This document shows positions 1 to 8,202 of a stretch of 64,000 nt of DNA, in pieces. The position numbers were made by a program, and so were the translations under genes. Numbering within the stretch: position 1 is the stretch's first letter; each line of letters opens with the position of its first letter. The notes beneath the pieces were generated by a model. It saw only the letters and a list, made by a program, of their open reading frames with translations, searched no databases and had not been told where the DNA came from. The DNA is from Amycolatopsis sp. DSM 110486 (GTDB lineage Bacteria; Actinomycetota; Actinomycetes; Mycobacteriales; Pseudonocardiaceae): positions 8,611,001 to 8,675,000 of the forward strand of contig NZ_CP080519.1 in assembly GCF_019468465.1 (NCBI RefSeq), written 5' to 3'.

Positions 1-597
1 AGCATGTGACGCCGTCAGACTCCAGCACAGGGCCGCGAGATCCCAGTGCACGTGCACCCCCGCCACCACAGCGCCGGCACCAGACCTCACGCCCGCCACG
101 GTGTCGTGCGGGATAACTTTCGTGATCTGGCAGGCCAGGCATCGGTGGTGCGGTCTGTGAGTTTCTAGCTGGCCTACAGTGAACCCCGCGACACGCTAAC
201 CACCTGTGGTGCTCGGCAGGCGGTGGCTGTCCGTTGGTGCGATAGGGGTATTCGCTCAGCGTGAGTGTGTGGCGGTACTCGCGCGCAGTAACGCTGAGCG
301 ACACAGAACACCGGCATGGTGGCTGCTTGTCCGTTCCGCCTGCTCGTTCTTACAGCGCTGGCGTGACGTCGTATCACCGGCGGTTCGTTTCGTCGGCGAA
401 GCTCACCCACTCGTCCCGGACCCTGCCGTCTGCGGTGGTTACGACTGCGCGAGCGCGGCGAATACGTGGAACGCCGGAGGGACAGTTCCCGGCGGTGTTT
501 GTTTGTGCCCGCTGTGGGCAAACCGGGCGAATCGGCGGCCCTCTCCATGGTCGCACGCTGACAAGACCGAATAGTTTCAAGGAAAAGGATCACCATT
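1..597. other. Left-end region without a recognised intact gene
   Basis: No open frame here looks like a real protein. Bases about 40-110 resemble the segment downstream of the J-domain in the gene at 51835 (a run decoding roughly as HVHPR on the plus strand), so a decayed J-domain paralogue is possible. An imperfect inverted repeat (GTTTGTGCCC against GGGCAAAC, about 498-520) precedes the DUF4383 gene. Both readings are weak. Confidence 0.3.
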
Positions 598-1038
598 ATG
601 ACGTCAACGAAAACTGCGGTCCGGCGCGGTCCTCGACAGCTGATCGCGGCGGTTGTCGGAGCGGTCTTTCTGGCGGTCGGTGTGCTGGGGTTCATTCCGG
701 GCGTCACCACCCATTACGACCAGCTCAGCTGGGCAGGGCACGACTCCGGAGCGCTGCTGCTCGGAGTCTTTGCCGTGTCCGTGCTGCACAACATCGTCCA
801 CCTCGCCTTCGGCGTGGCCGGGCTGGCGCTTTCGGGCACCGCCCGAGGCGCGCGCGGCTTCCTGCTCGGCGGCGGAGTCATCTATCTCGTGCTCTGGCTC
901 TACGGTCTGATCATCGACCACGGCAGCGCGGCGAATTTCGTGCCCGTGAACACCTCCGATGACTGGCTGCACTTGGGGCTGGGCGTAGGCATGATCGTGC
1001 TCGGGCTCATTCCGCTCCCGAAAGGAACTCACCTATGA
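598..1038 (+). CDS. DUF4383 domain membrane protein (copy 1)
   Basis: A 146-residue integral membrane protein of unknown function in the DUF4383 family. Four hydrophobic segments are visible, with the family signature VGVLGFIPGVTTHYDQ near residue 26, HNIVHLAFG near residue 63 and a C-terminal HLGLGVGM helix. A good ribosome site (AAGGAAAAGGATC) precedes the ATG. The manganese catalase frame begins about 10 bases after its stop. A second copy at 16585 sits next to a hemerythrin gene, so this family recurs with oxidative-stress genes in the window. Confidence 0.9.
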   Translation: MTSTKTAVRRGPRQLIAAVVGAVFLAVGVLGFIPGVTTHYDQLSWAGHDSGALLLGVFAVSVLHNIVHLAFGVAGLALSGTARGARGFLLGGGVIYLVLWLYGLIIDHGSAANFVPVNTSDDWLHLGLGVGMIVLGLIPLPKGTHL

Positions 1039-1048
1039 CGTATGAGCG

Positions 1049-2005
1049 GTGACCGGGCGGGAGGTGTGTAGCGGACGGAAGTGTGGGTACGCAGCCGGTG
1101 TTCCGCCGCACGCAACGAAGGCAGCACATCCACATTTCCTGACGCTGGAGGCGATTTCCCTTCAGTTCGAGGCCAAGCCGGAGAAGCCAGATCCGGTGTA
1201 TGCGCACAAGCTGCAGGAACTTATCGGCGGCGCGTTCGGTGAGATGACCGTGACGATGCAGTACCTGTTCCAAGGGTGGAACTGCCGCGTCGAGGGCAAG
1301 TACAAGGATCTGATCATGGACACCGCGACCGAGGAGATCGGGCATGTCGAGATGCTCGCCACCATGGTTGCCCGGCTCCTGGAAGGTGCTCCCGCCACGG
1401 CCACGGCAAAAGCGGTGAAGGACCCTGTGATGGCCGCGATGATCGGGGGGATGGATCCGCAGCAGGCCATCGTTGCCGGTGGCGGCGCGCTGCCGGCCGA
1501 CAGCAACGGCACCCCGTGGAACGGCAAGTACATCGTCGCCTCGGGCAACCTGCTGGCCGACTTCCGCGCCAACGCGGCCGCCAAAGCCCAAGGACGGCTG
1601 CAGACGGCACGGCTCTACAACATGACCGATGATCCAGGCGTGAAGGCCATGCTGCAGTTCAACCTCGCGCGCGACACTGTGCACCAGAAGCAGTGGCTCG
1701 CGGCGATCGAGGAACTGGAGGCCGACGGGTTGGAGAGCGCCATTGCTCCGACCGCTCTGTTCGACGAAGAAAACCAGGAGCACAACAACACCATCTGGCA
1801 CCTGTCCGACGGCCCCGACGGCGTCAAGGCCGGCTGGAGCTTCGTGGGGGAGGAGATCGAGTACCTCAAGGATCCGAAGCCGCTCGGAGGGCCCGGCACT
1901 GCGCCAAAGCCGGATCCGGCGCTTTTCGGTACTTATGCGCCGGTGCAGGACGCCGTGGGCACGGCCAAGGGCAAAGCCAAGAAGCTCCGGAACAAGGCGA
2001 AATGA
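1049..2005 (+). CDS. Manganese catalase (Mn-catalase, KatN-like), 5' end uncertain
   Basis: Non-haem dimanganese catalase that breaks down hydrogen peroxide. Family features run from LQFEAKPEKPDP onward: GEMTVTMQYLFQGWN, the metal-ligand motif TEEIGHVEM, and ARDTVHQKQWLAAIEELE with the second Glu/His set. The C-terminal tail is lysine rich. Residues before LQFEAKP do not resemble the family. A GTG at 1098 in another frame begins VFRRTQ, close to the usual family N-terminus, and lies just after a stress-type promoter. The 5' end may therefore be frameshifted, or translation may begin unusually. The catalytic core is intact. The start given is simply the first in-frame GTG. Confidence 0.85.
   Translation: MTGREVCSGRKCGYAAGVPPHATKAAHPHFLTLEAISLQFEAKPEKPDPVYAHKLQELIGGAFGEMTVTMQYLFQGWNCRVEGKYKDLIMDTATEEIGHVEMLATMVARLLEGAPATATAKAVKDPVMAAMIGGMDPQQAIVAGGGALPADSNGTPWNGKYIVASGNLLADFRANAAAKAQGRLQTARLYNMTDDPGVKAMLQFNLARDTVHQKQWLAAIEELEADGLESAIAPTALFDEENQEHNNTIWHLSDGPDGVKAGWSFVGEEIEYLKDPKPLGGPGTAPKPDPALFGTYAPVQDAVGTAKGKAKKLRNKAK
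1066..1090 (+). promoter_or_regulatory. SigB/SigF-like promoter before manganese catalase
   Basis: GTGT, 15 bases, GGGTAC. A transcript would begin near 1097, essentially at the GTG at 1098, after the only canonical in-frame starts (1049, 1064) of the catalase reading frame. This is one of thirteen matches to the same pattern in the first 36 kb. Confidence 0.5.
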
Positions 2006-2363
2006 TCGGCGTCCACGCCGCGTCGGCGAAGGGCCACATACTGTCCCGCCCCTTGCGATGACGAGTAAACCGGTCCTCAGCCTGAAGGGCATGCTTCTGC
2101 ACTGAGCTTTCCGGGGTGCGGTCATCCCTGAGGACCTGTGCGATGTCGGGTGCGTGGTGCACGAGTCGCCGGCTCGTAAAGCGGCAACCTGGCTCGAGGT
2201 TTCCCCCTGTGCTGGTGCCCCGACCAGAACGATTCGCCGCGCCGAGAAGGCGCGCAGCAACGGCACGCCGGATGTTTCCCCCGTGGCCTCGGGGGTACTC
2301 CGGCGTGCATGTTGCCCTCGGGGGATTCGGGGGCGAGTCGGCGAGGGTGAAGGAGGAGGGTCT

Positions 2364-2843
2364 GTGTCCACTGACGCGATCGTGTTGCTGAAGGACGACC
2401 ACAAGACAGTCGAGAAGCTCTTCAAGCAGTTCGAAAAAGCGGGGGATAAGGCGTATCAGGAGAAGCGGCGGGTGGTCGACTCGATCATCGAAGAGTTGAC
2501 TGTCCACGCCTACATCGAGGAAGAGATCTTCTACCCGGCTGCTCGGGAAGCCGTGCCGGAGACGGCGGATCATGTGCTGGAAAGCGTGCAGGAGCACCAC
2601 GTTGTCGTCTGGATGCTGTCCGAGCTCACGGGCTTGGACGCCGCGGACGAGACGTTCGACGCGAAGGTCACCGTGCTCACCGAGAACGTCCGCCACCACG
2701 TGGGCGAGGAGGAGAACGACTGGTTTCCGCAGGTGCGCTCCGCGATGGGACGCAAACGCCTGCAGGAACTGGGGCAGCGCATGGTCGACGCGCGGGCACA
2801 GGCGCCGAAAAATCCACTGAAACTGCACAGCGCGACAGCCTGA
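2364..2843 (+). CDS. Hemerythrin HHE-domain protein
   Basis: A 159-residue cytoplasmic four-helix protein with the hemerythrin-type di-iron ligand pattern: LKDDHKTVEKLF at the N-terminus, HAYIEEEIFYPAA, EHHVVVWML and HHVGEEENDWFP. Likely an oxygen, peroxide or nitric-oxide responsive iron protein. The GTG start was chosen because AAGGAGGAGGG lies just upstream and the residues further 5' have no family resemblance. It lies between catalase and a Zn dehydrogenase. A frameshifted relative lies at 15949. Confidence 0.9.
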   Translation: MSTDAIVLLKDDHKTVEKLFKQFEKAGDKAYQEKRRVVDSIIEELTVHAYIEEEIFYPAAREAVPETADHVLESVQEHHVVVWMLSELTGLDAADETFDAKVTVLTENVRHHVGEEENDWFPQVRSAMGRKRLQELGQRMVDARAQAPKNPLKLHSATA

Positions 2844-2947
2844 GCAGCCCACGTGAGCGGGTTCCCGACAGGTGAATCGCGTTTGCCCGGCCGGTGGTCA
2901 GGAAATCCCGAAACCAGTTGACTTTCTCCACGGTGAAAGGGAGATCG

Positions 2948-4138
2948 ATGAAGGCAGTGACCTGGCATGGCAAGCGCGACGTCCGCGTGGACACCGTGCC
3001 CGATCCGAAGCTCGAGGAGCCGACGGACGCGATCGTGCGGATCACGTCCACCGGGATCTGCGGGTCGGATCTGCACCTGTACGAGGTACTTGGCGCGTTC
3101 ATGACCGAGGGCGACATCCTGGGTCACGAGCCGATGGGCGTGGTGGAGGAGGTCGGCGCGGGCGTGACCGGGATCAAGCCCGGCGACCGTGTCGTCGTCC
3201 CCTTCAACATCTCGTGCGGCCATTGCTGGATGTGCGAACGCGGCCTGCAGTCGCAATGCGAGACCACGCAGGTGACGAGTCAGGGCAAGGGTGCGTCGCT
3301 GCTCGGCTACACGAAGCTGTACGGCCGGGTGCCGGGCGGGCAGGCGGAGTACCTGCGGGTGCCGCAGGCGCAGTACGGGCCGATCAAGGTCCCGGATGGC
3401 CCGCCGGACGAGCGGTTCGTCTACTTGTCCGACGTGGTCCCGACTGCGTGGCAGGCCGTCGAGTACGCGGAGGTGCCCGAAGGCGGTTCGGTCGTGGTGT
3501 TCGGGCTCGGGCCGATCGGGCAGATGTGCTGCCGCATCGCGAAGCACCGCGGGGCCGCTCAGGTGATCGGCGTCGACCTGGTGCCCGAGCGGCTCGCACG
3601 GGCCCGGGAGCACGGCGCCACCACCCTTGACCTCCGCGACCACAAGGACATTGCCGAGTCGATCCGGCAGCTCACCGGCGGGCGGGGCGCGGACGCGGTG
3701 ATCGACGCCGTCGGCATGGAGGCCCACGGCGCGCCGATCGGCCGACTGGCGCAGAATCTCGTCGCTCTGTTGCCGCAGCAGGTCGGTGCGAAGATCACCG
3801 AGAAGGCGGGCATCGACCGCCTGAGCGTGCTGTACGCGGCGATCGACAGCGTCCGTCGTGGCGGCACGATCTCACTCTCGGGTGTGTACGGCGGGATGGT
3901 CGACCCGCTGCCGATGATGGAGCTGTTCGACAAGCAGATCCAGCTGCGCATGGGCCAGGCCAACGTTCGGCATTGGATCGACGACATCATGCCGGTCCTC
4001 ACCGCCGACGGCGACCCGCTCGGTGTCGAGGGTTTCGCCACGCACAAGCTGCCGCTGGCCGACGCGCCGCGGGCGTACGACATCTTCCAGAAGAAGCTCG
4101 AGGGCGCACAGAAGATCCTGCTACAGCCGGCTGCCTAA
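2948..4138 (+). CDS. Zinc-dependent alcohol dehydrogenase (glutathione-independent formaldehyde dehydrogenase-like)
   Basis: A 396-residue medium-chain dehydrogenase. The catalytic zinc site is seen in GICGSD and GHEPMG, the structural zinc site in the four-cysteine run CGHCWMCERGLQSQC, and the NAD fold in VVFGLGPIGQ. Length and an inserted segment near ALLPQQVGAKITEKAG fit the FdhA-like branch. It probably oxidises alcohols or aldehydes with NAD. The start follows AAAGGGAG. Fifty bases separate it from the short-chain dehydrogenase, suggesting a shared transcript. Confidence 0.92.
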   Translation: MKAVTWHGKRDVRVDTVPDPKLEEPTDAIVRITSTGICGSDLHLYEVLGAFMTEGDILGHEPMGVVEEVGAGVTGIKPGDRVVVPFNISCGHCWMCERGLQSQCETTQVTSQGKGASLLGYTKLYGRVPGGQAEYLRVPQAQYGPIKVPDGPPDERFVYLSDVVPTAWQAVEYAEVPEGGSVVVFGLGPIGQMCCRIAKHRGAAQVIGVDLVPERLARAREHGATTLDLRDHKDIAESIRQLTGGRGADAVIDAVGMEAHGAPIGRLAQNLVALLPQQVGAKITEKAGIDRLSVLYAAIDSVRRGGTISLSGVYGGMVDPLPMMELFDKQIQLRMGQANVRHWIDDIMPVLTADGDPLGVEGFATHKLPLADAPRAYDIFQKKLEGAQKILLQPAA

Positions 4139-4188
4139 CCGGTGCACCACCCGCGAATACACCGTCGATCCGTATCCGAGGAGGACCC

Positions 4189-5046
4189 ATGGCCGAAGAA
4201 CGACTACGCCCGCCGCAGCGACAGGAACCCCCAGGCCTGACCGAGGACATGGACCCGCGGCCGCGAGACACGATGGCCGACTACGAGGGGCGCGGCCTGC
4301 TCGCCGGGAAACGGGCCCTGATCACCGGCGGGGACTCCGGGATCGGACGCGCCGTGGCGATCGCGTTCGCGAAGGAGGGCGCCGACGTCGCGATCGCGTA
4401 CCTCAGCGAGCACGAGGACGCCGAGTACACCGCCGAGCGGGTTCGCGCCGAGGGCCGCGAATGCCTGTTGCTGCCGGGGGATCTGGCTGTCGCGCACCAG
4501 TGCCGCGAGGTCGTCGACCAGACTGTGCGCCACCTGCACGGGCTCGACATCCTGGTGAACAACGCCGCGACTCAGTGGCCTGTGGACAAACCCGAAGACC
4601 TGACCGAAGAACAGTGGATGCACACGTTCGACGTCAACATGCACAGCTACTTCCGGGTCACCGCGGCCGCACTGCCGCACCTACGCGAGGGCGCGGTCGT
4701 CATCAATACCGGTTCGGTGAACGGCCTTCGTGGCAACAAGTCCCTCATCGACTACTCCGCGACGAAGGGTGCGATACACGCGTGGACCATGGCTATGGCG
4801 CAGGCACTGGCCGATCGCGGCATCCGGATCAACTGCGTGGCGCCCGGCCCCGTGTGGACGCCGCTGATCCCGTCCACGTTCCCACCGGAGAAGGTCGAGA
4901 AGTTCGGGTTGCAGGTGCCGTTCGAGCGCGCCGCGCACCCGGACGACCTCGCGCCGTCCTACGTTTTTCTCGCCGCCAACCGGCTTTCCTCGTACTACAG
5001 CGGCGAAGTCATGGCAGCACTGGGCGGCGAGACGACACCGGGCTGA
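4189..5046 (+). CDS. Short-chain dehydrogenase/reductase, general stress protein 39 type
   Basis: A 285-residue SDR. It has the cofactor motif TGGDSGIG, the NNAA motif, and the catalytic YSATK preceded by NTGSVNG. The N-terminal extension rich in Pro/Gln/Arg followed by a YEGRG segment is typical of the GSP39/YdaD branch, whose Bacillus member is a SigB-dependent stress protein; that parallel is from known family biology. AGGAGG lies 4 bases before the ATG. It is probably co-transcribed with the upstream Zn dehydrogenase. Confidence 0.92.
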   Translation: MAEERLRPPQRQEPPGLTEDMDPRPRDTMADYEGRGLLAGKRALITGGDSGIGRAVAIAFAKEGADVAIAYLSEHEDAEYTAERVRAEGRECLLLPGDLAVAHQCREVVDQTVRHLHGLDILVNNAATQWPVDKPEDLTEEQWMHTFDVNMHSYFRVTAAALPHLREGAVVINTGSVNGLRGNKSLIDYSATKGAIHAWTMAMAQALADRGIRINCVAPGPVWTPLIPSTFPPEKVEKFGLQVPFERAAHPDDLAPSYVFLAANRLSSYYSGEVMAALGGETTPG

Positions 5047-5161
5047 GCGATCCCGGCGGGGTCACCCCGAAGTCCCTCAACGGCTCGGCGGTGCACGCAC
5101 TGACGCCGGCGACGGACTGGGTGATGGCCCGGAAGCGGTATGTCCGTACGTGGCACGTCGG

Positions 5162-5488
5162 TCAAGTCGAGGCCGTCGGGCCTCCTTGCGGGTTCGGGGG
5201 TGCGGTGGTGAGGAACTCGTCGAGGAACGCGCGTGCGACGTCGCAGAGTTTGACGTTGGTGTCCTGGGACAGCTTCACGAGCACGGCGAACGCCTCGTCC
5301 GGACCGCAGCAGCGCTGTGCCATCAGCACACCCTTGGCCTGTTCGATCACCCCTCGGCTCTGCAGCGCCTGACGCAGCTGTCGGTTCTCCTCGGCGAGTA
5401 CCGCCATGGCATCAATGTCCTCGGGCGCGTGCCGCGGGGTCGGCGCCGACCGGCTCGTCCGCTGAGGCTGTGACTCCACCGTGGACAT
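5162..5488 (-). CDS. Stand-alone ANTAR-domain protein (copy at 5.2 kb)
   Basis: A 108-residue protein that is almost only an ANTAR RNA-binding module: SRGVIEQAKGVLMAQR followed by DEAFAVLVKLSQDTNVKL. ANTAR domains bind paired RNA hairpins and act as transcription antiterminators. No GAF or receiver domain is attached, so it may act constitutively or with a partner. GAGGGGAG precedes the ATG. A stress-type promoter candidate is at 5538-5564. It is the best-preserved short ANTAR paralogue in the window. Confidence 0.88.
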   Translation of the reverse strand: MSTVESQPQRTSRSAPTPRHAPEDIDAMAVLAEENRQLRQALQSRGVIEQAKGVLMAQRCCGPDEAFAVLVKLSQDTNVKLCDVARAFLDEFLTTAPPNPQGGPTAST

Positions 5489-5537
5489 GGTCGCTCCCCT
5501 CGATCCGCTGGCCATCCGATCCGCAGGGCATTCGAAT

Positions 5538-5564
5538 TTACCCCGTCGGGTGGTCGTGCGAAAC
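5538..5564 (-). promoter_or_regulatory. SigB/SigF-like promoter before the ANTAR gene
   Basis: On the minus strand: GTTT, 17 bases, GGGTAA, about 50 bases upstream of the ANTAR start. The spacer is one base longer than the best examples, so this is a weaker call. Confidence 0.35.
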
Positions 5565-5646
5565 CGTCGTTCCTGCTGGTGGGAGGTCGGGCATTCAGCG
5601 CTGAGGGGCGCGCGCTGGGCGCGCCCGCAGGAAGCGGGGAAAGCTC

Positions 5647-5880
5647 GTGAAGGGTAGCGTCGGGAGTTATTACGGGGCCGGCCAGTGGAAGACCAAGGTC
5701 GAGGGGAACCAGCAGGCCTCGCACACGCACGGCACGAAAGCGGAGGCCGTGGCGGGGCTTGGAGTTGGCGCTCGAGCCCAGCGCGGAGCAGTTCGTCCGC
5801 GACATGGAGGGCAAGGATCGCGGAGCGCGACACCTATCCGCGCAGCGCCGATTCCCGCAAGATCCCAGCTGACACCCCTG
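5647..5880 (+). pseudogene. Frameshifted DUF2188 protein
   Basis: Plus-strand pieces match a DUF2188 protein in order but in different frames: GQWKTKVEGNQQASHTHGTK and AEAV (from 5647), then ELALEPSAEQFVRDMEGK, then IAERDTYPRSADSRKIP. The family is a small single-domain protein of unknown function usually ending in a TYPRS-x-DPRDIP motif. At least two frame changes break it. No other gene was recognised in the surrounding stretch. Confidence 0.6.
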
Positions 5881-6028
5881 CCGGCGTTGCCCAGCCGCGG
5901 CGGGTCAGCGGTCGGGCAACGCCACGCGGGTCTCGTGCAGGTCGGCGAGCAAGTCGAACTTCAGCGCCTTCCGGGCGATTGCGTGAGCTGATTTCCGGTG
6001 GGGGCCATGAGGTGGCTGGCGCGGTTGG

Positions 6029-6280
6029 TCACGCGCCGAGTCGGCTGTAGAGGCGGCTGGCGAGGGCGGCGGCCAGCTGGCTGAGCTCGGCGGTGGGGTC
6101 GAGTTGGGCGTATTGGCCGAGCAGTTCGGCGATGGCGTAGGCCTCGGTGCCGGACAGGAGCGCTGTCCACGGCTCCCGGCGGCCGCGTTCGATCAGCTGG
6201 GTGAGCGCGCGCGTGTACTCCTGGTGGTCGCGCACCTTGTCGAGGTCGAACGGATCCTGCCGCGCGGTGGAGTCGGCCAT
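6029..6280 (-). CDS. Small conserved-looking hypothetical protein
   Basis: An 83-residue soluble, helical, acidic protein (contains DPFDLDKVRDHQEYTRALTQ near the N-terminus and LAAALASRLYSRLGA at the end). It has normal high-GC codon use and a plausible ribosome site (AGGGTGACGAGG) before the ATG. I do not recognise the family. It stands alone on the minus strand. Confidence 0.6.
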   Translation of the reverse strand: MADSTARQDPFDLDKVRDHQEYTRALTQLIERGRREPWTALLSGTEAYAIAELLGQYAQLDPTAELSQLAAALASRLYSRLGA

Positions 6281-6309
6281 GCCTCGTCACCCTTCTGTGT
6301 ACCGGAGTC

Positions 6310-7069
6310 CATCGCGTGTCGGCGCTGACCTGCGAGTTCGTGCCGGCGAGGGTTCATGTCGCCGGCACGGGAGCAAATCTATGATGGCTGGGGTAGACAT
6401 TCAACCCGGGCCGTGTGTAGTCTTCTCCATGTACCGAGAGAGACAACGTCAAGCAGGCGCGGGAGATGACGGAACTACCCGCGAGGTGAGACAAGGCGGT
6501 CAGGCAGGGCGGGGCCAATCAACGGACAGGTCTCGGCTGGTGACCGGTGAACGATCCGGGATCGGGCACGGAAGACGGAATTGGCCGGACGGTCCCGGTC
6601 CCGGTCCCGGTGCAGGACGCAAGCGGTGCAGGTGCGCTTGTGAGGTTGTTGTACCGCAGCAACAAGTCAGTACCGCAGTATCGAATCAGGTAAGTGGCAG
6701 TGCGAAGGCAGTGTGTGCAGGACGGTCAGGTGGCCGGAGCCGATCACGGACGGGGTTCCGGGCAGTGACCAGCGGTGTTACGCATGCTGGGGCCGATCAG
6801 GGAAAGGGTTCCAGCCCGGTGACGACCGCAGCGGTAGCAGTGGAAGTGCACAGTAAGAAGAAAAACCCGGAAAGAAGGGAAAGGGCGCATCATTGGATCG
6901 CCCGCGGCGGCTGTGCAGTAGTGCCGCGCGGGTACCGCAGTCCCATCGGATTGGAAGGTGGTTCTCGGTTACGAGTAAGCGATCCCCGCAGTCTCCGCCT
7001 CTCGGACGGACGACGCGGGTACACGAAGCCGACGTCCGCGTCGGTTGACAATGGTGAAACCCAACCCCT
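6310..7069. other. Long non-coding stretch
   Basis: No convincing gene was found on either strand. It contains short direct repeats (GGTCCC repeated in tandem at about 6591-6612) and several CAGTACCGCAG-like words. Long open frames here look like GC-driven artefacts without domain resemblance. Confidence 0.5.
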
Positions 7070-7105
7070 GGGACCCCGGATGCCGTGCACGGCATCCGGG
7101 GTCCC
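7070..7105. promoter_or_regulatory. Perfect 36-base palindrome before the MerR-type gene
   Basis: Two 18-base arms with no loop, centred between 7087 and 7088, the left arm beginning GGGACCCCGGATGCC. It ends 18 bases before the start codon and 9 bases before the GGAGGTGG ribosome site. It could be an operator for the MerR-type regulator next to it, or a transcription end signal; there is no thymine run to favour a terminator. Confidence 0.6.
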
Positions 7106-7123
7106 TTGTGACGTGGAGGTGGA

Positions 7124-7462
7124 ATGACTCCTGACCAACGCAAGGCCCCCGCACCCGGTTCGGGTGGGGCTGACAAGTTCGACGACGACCAATACCCCGC
7201 CTACACCATGGGCCGGGCCGCGGACATGCTCGGCACCACCCAGAACTTCTTGCGCAGCCTGGATGAAGCCGGCCTGATCGAGCCGCAGCGCTCCGCCGGC
7301 GGGCACCGCCGCTACTCCCGCCACCAGCTGCGCATCGCCGCGCGAGTGCGAGAACTCGTCGACGAGGGCACCGCCATCGACGCCGCCTGCCGCATCATCT
7401 CCCTCGAAGACCAACTCCACGAATCCCAGCGCCAGAACACCGAACTGCGTTCGAACGAGTAA
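7124..7462 (+). CDS. MerR-family (HspR-like) transcriptional regulator
   Basis: A 112-residue DNA-binding protein. The N-terminal winged helix is seen in YTMGRAADMLGTTQNFLRSL followed by EAGLIEPQRSAGGHRRYS, then a short dimerisation helix (ISLEDQLHESQRQNTEL). The order resembles HspR-type MerR proteins that control heat-shock genes; the target here is not known. GGAGGTGG precedes the ATG. The perfect palindrome upstream is a natural candidate for its own operator. Confidence 0.88.
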   Translation: MTPDQRKAPAPGSGGADKFDDDQYPAYTMGRAADMLGTTQNFLRSLDEAGLIEPQRSAGGHRRYSRHQLRIAARVRELVDEGTAIDAACRIISLEDQLHESQRQNTELRSNE

Positions 7463-7479
7463 CCTCGGCCAGGGTGTAT

Positions 7480-7732
7480 GGCCGACCTGCGCGGTACACC
7501 TCCCCAGCTGCGACCTCTACGCCCGTGGCAAGCGCCGCCGGTCTGGGGTGGGGTGTCGCGGGTCGAACTCTTGCTGGCGGTACGGGATTCGCCGGACTGG
7601 GCCTGGTTCTTGTTGACCGTCCGTGCGGCAATTTCCTTGGCACGGCCGGGTGCTGGCGCCCTGCTTCCTCTGCGAAGACTTGATGTGCTCGTACTGACGT
7701 TCGCGCTTGGTGCTCTCACTCTTCTCAGGCAC
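7480..7732 (-). pseudogene. Frameshifted copy of the lysine-rich Rho-N-type protein
   Basis: The minus strand from a GTG at 7732 reads PEKSESTKRERQYEHIKSSQ, then shifts frame into KEIAARTVNKNQAQSGESRT. This matches the intact gene at 35444 nearly residue for residue, but the C-terminal SAP/Rho-N part is missing. The promoter region upstream keeps the GTTTTGCCG start of the intact gene's promoter but its -10 has decayed. Confidence 0.75.
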
Positions 7733-7998
7733 CGCTCCTCCTTGGATCTCAAGCGCGATTATCGGCTGGCCGCATCGGCAAAACGGCCAGGCCTCCATTC
7801 GGACGTTGCGATGAGGGTTCGGCTTGAGGCGTTTCGCACGCGGACTGGGCGGTTAGCCCGGTTTGGTGCCTGCGGTGAAGAGGCGCGGGTGCCCGGCTCC
7901 TGTCGGTCAAGAAGCGGCCGACGGGGGTTCGCGGCCTGCTCGGCCGACTGGACTCTCGGAAGGGTTGTCCTGGCGCTGGGCAGGCACGGCTTCCTCGA

Positions 7999-8107
7999 TC
8001 AGCGGCGGGCCACGTCGCGAAGTTTGACGTTCGTGTTTTGTGACAGTGCGCGGAGAGTCTCGAATACCTCATGGGCTGTGCAGGCACGCTGCTTCCACGC
8101 CGCTGAT
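7999..8107 (-). pseudogene. ANTAR 3' remnant
   Basis: The minus strand reads AHEVFETLRALSQNTNVKL then RDVARR and a stop, the C-terminal half of an ANTAR domain. No N-terminal half or start lies upstream; that space holds the promoter of the divergent GAF gene. This is one of several decayed ANTAR copies in the window. Confidence 0.65.
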
Positions 8108-8132
8108 GTTTACTCCGCGTCGGAGTGGGTAC
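8108..8132 (+). promoter_or_regulatory. SigB/SigF-like promoter before the GAF gene
   Basis: GTTT, 15 bases, GGGTAC. The spacer itself is an inverted repeat, ACTCCG-CGT-CGGAGT, so a regulator could bind between the -35 and -10 elements. The predicted start of transcription is about 60 bases before the GAF gene. Confidence 0.6.
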
Positions 8133-8202
8133 GAATTGGGGCGAAGCAAGAGTCTATGGGTAGTGGAGCAGAGCCATCTGAAGCAAGAACGTGGGGACTG
8201 GG

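Noticed and set aside
6591..6612. The GGTCCC tandem run as a functional repeat array.
   Set aside because: Only three to four short units in GC-rich non-coding DNA; could arise by slippage.
6905..6935. A stress-type promoter (CTGT-N15-GGGTAC).
   Set aside because: The -35 does not match and no gene follows within a normal distance.
6147..7127. A 326-codon plus-strand open frame in the long gap.
   Set aside because: Low-complexity, no domain, passes over the gene at 6029 on the other strand and over the palindrome.
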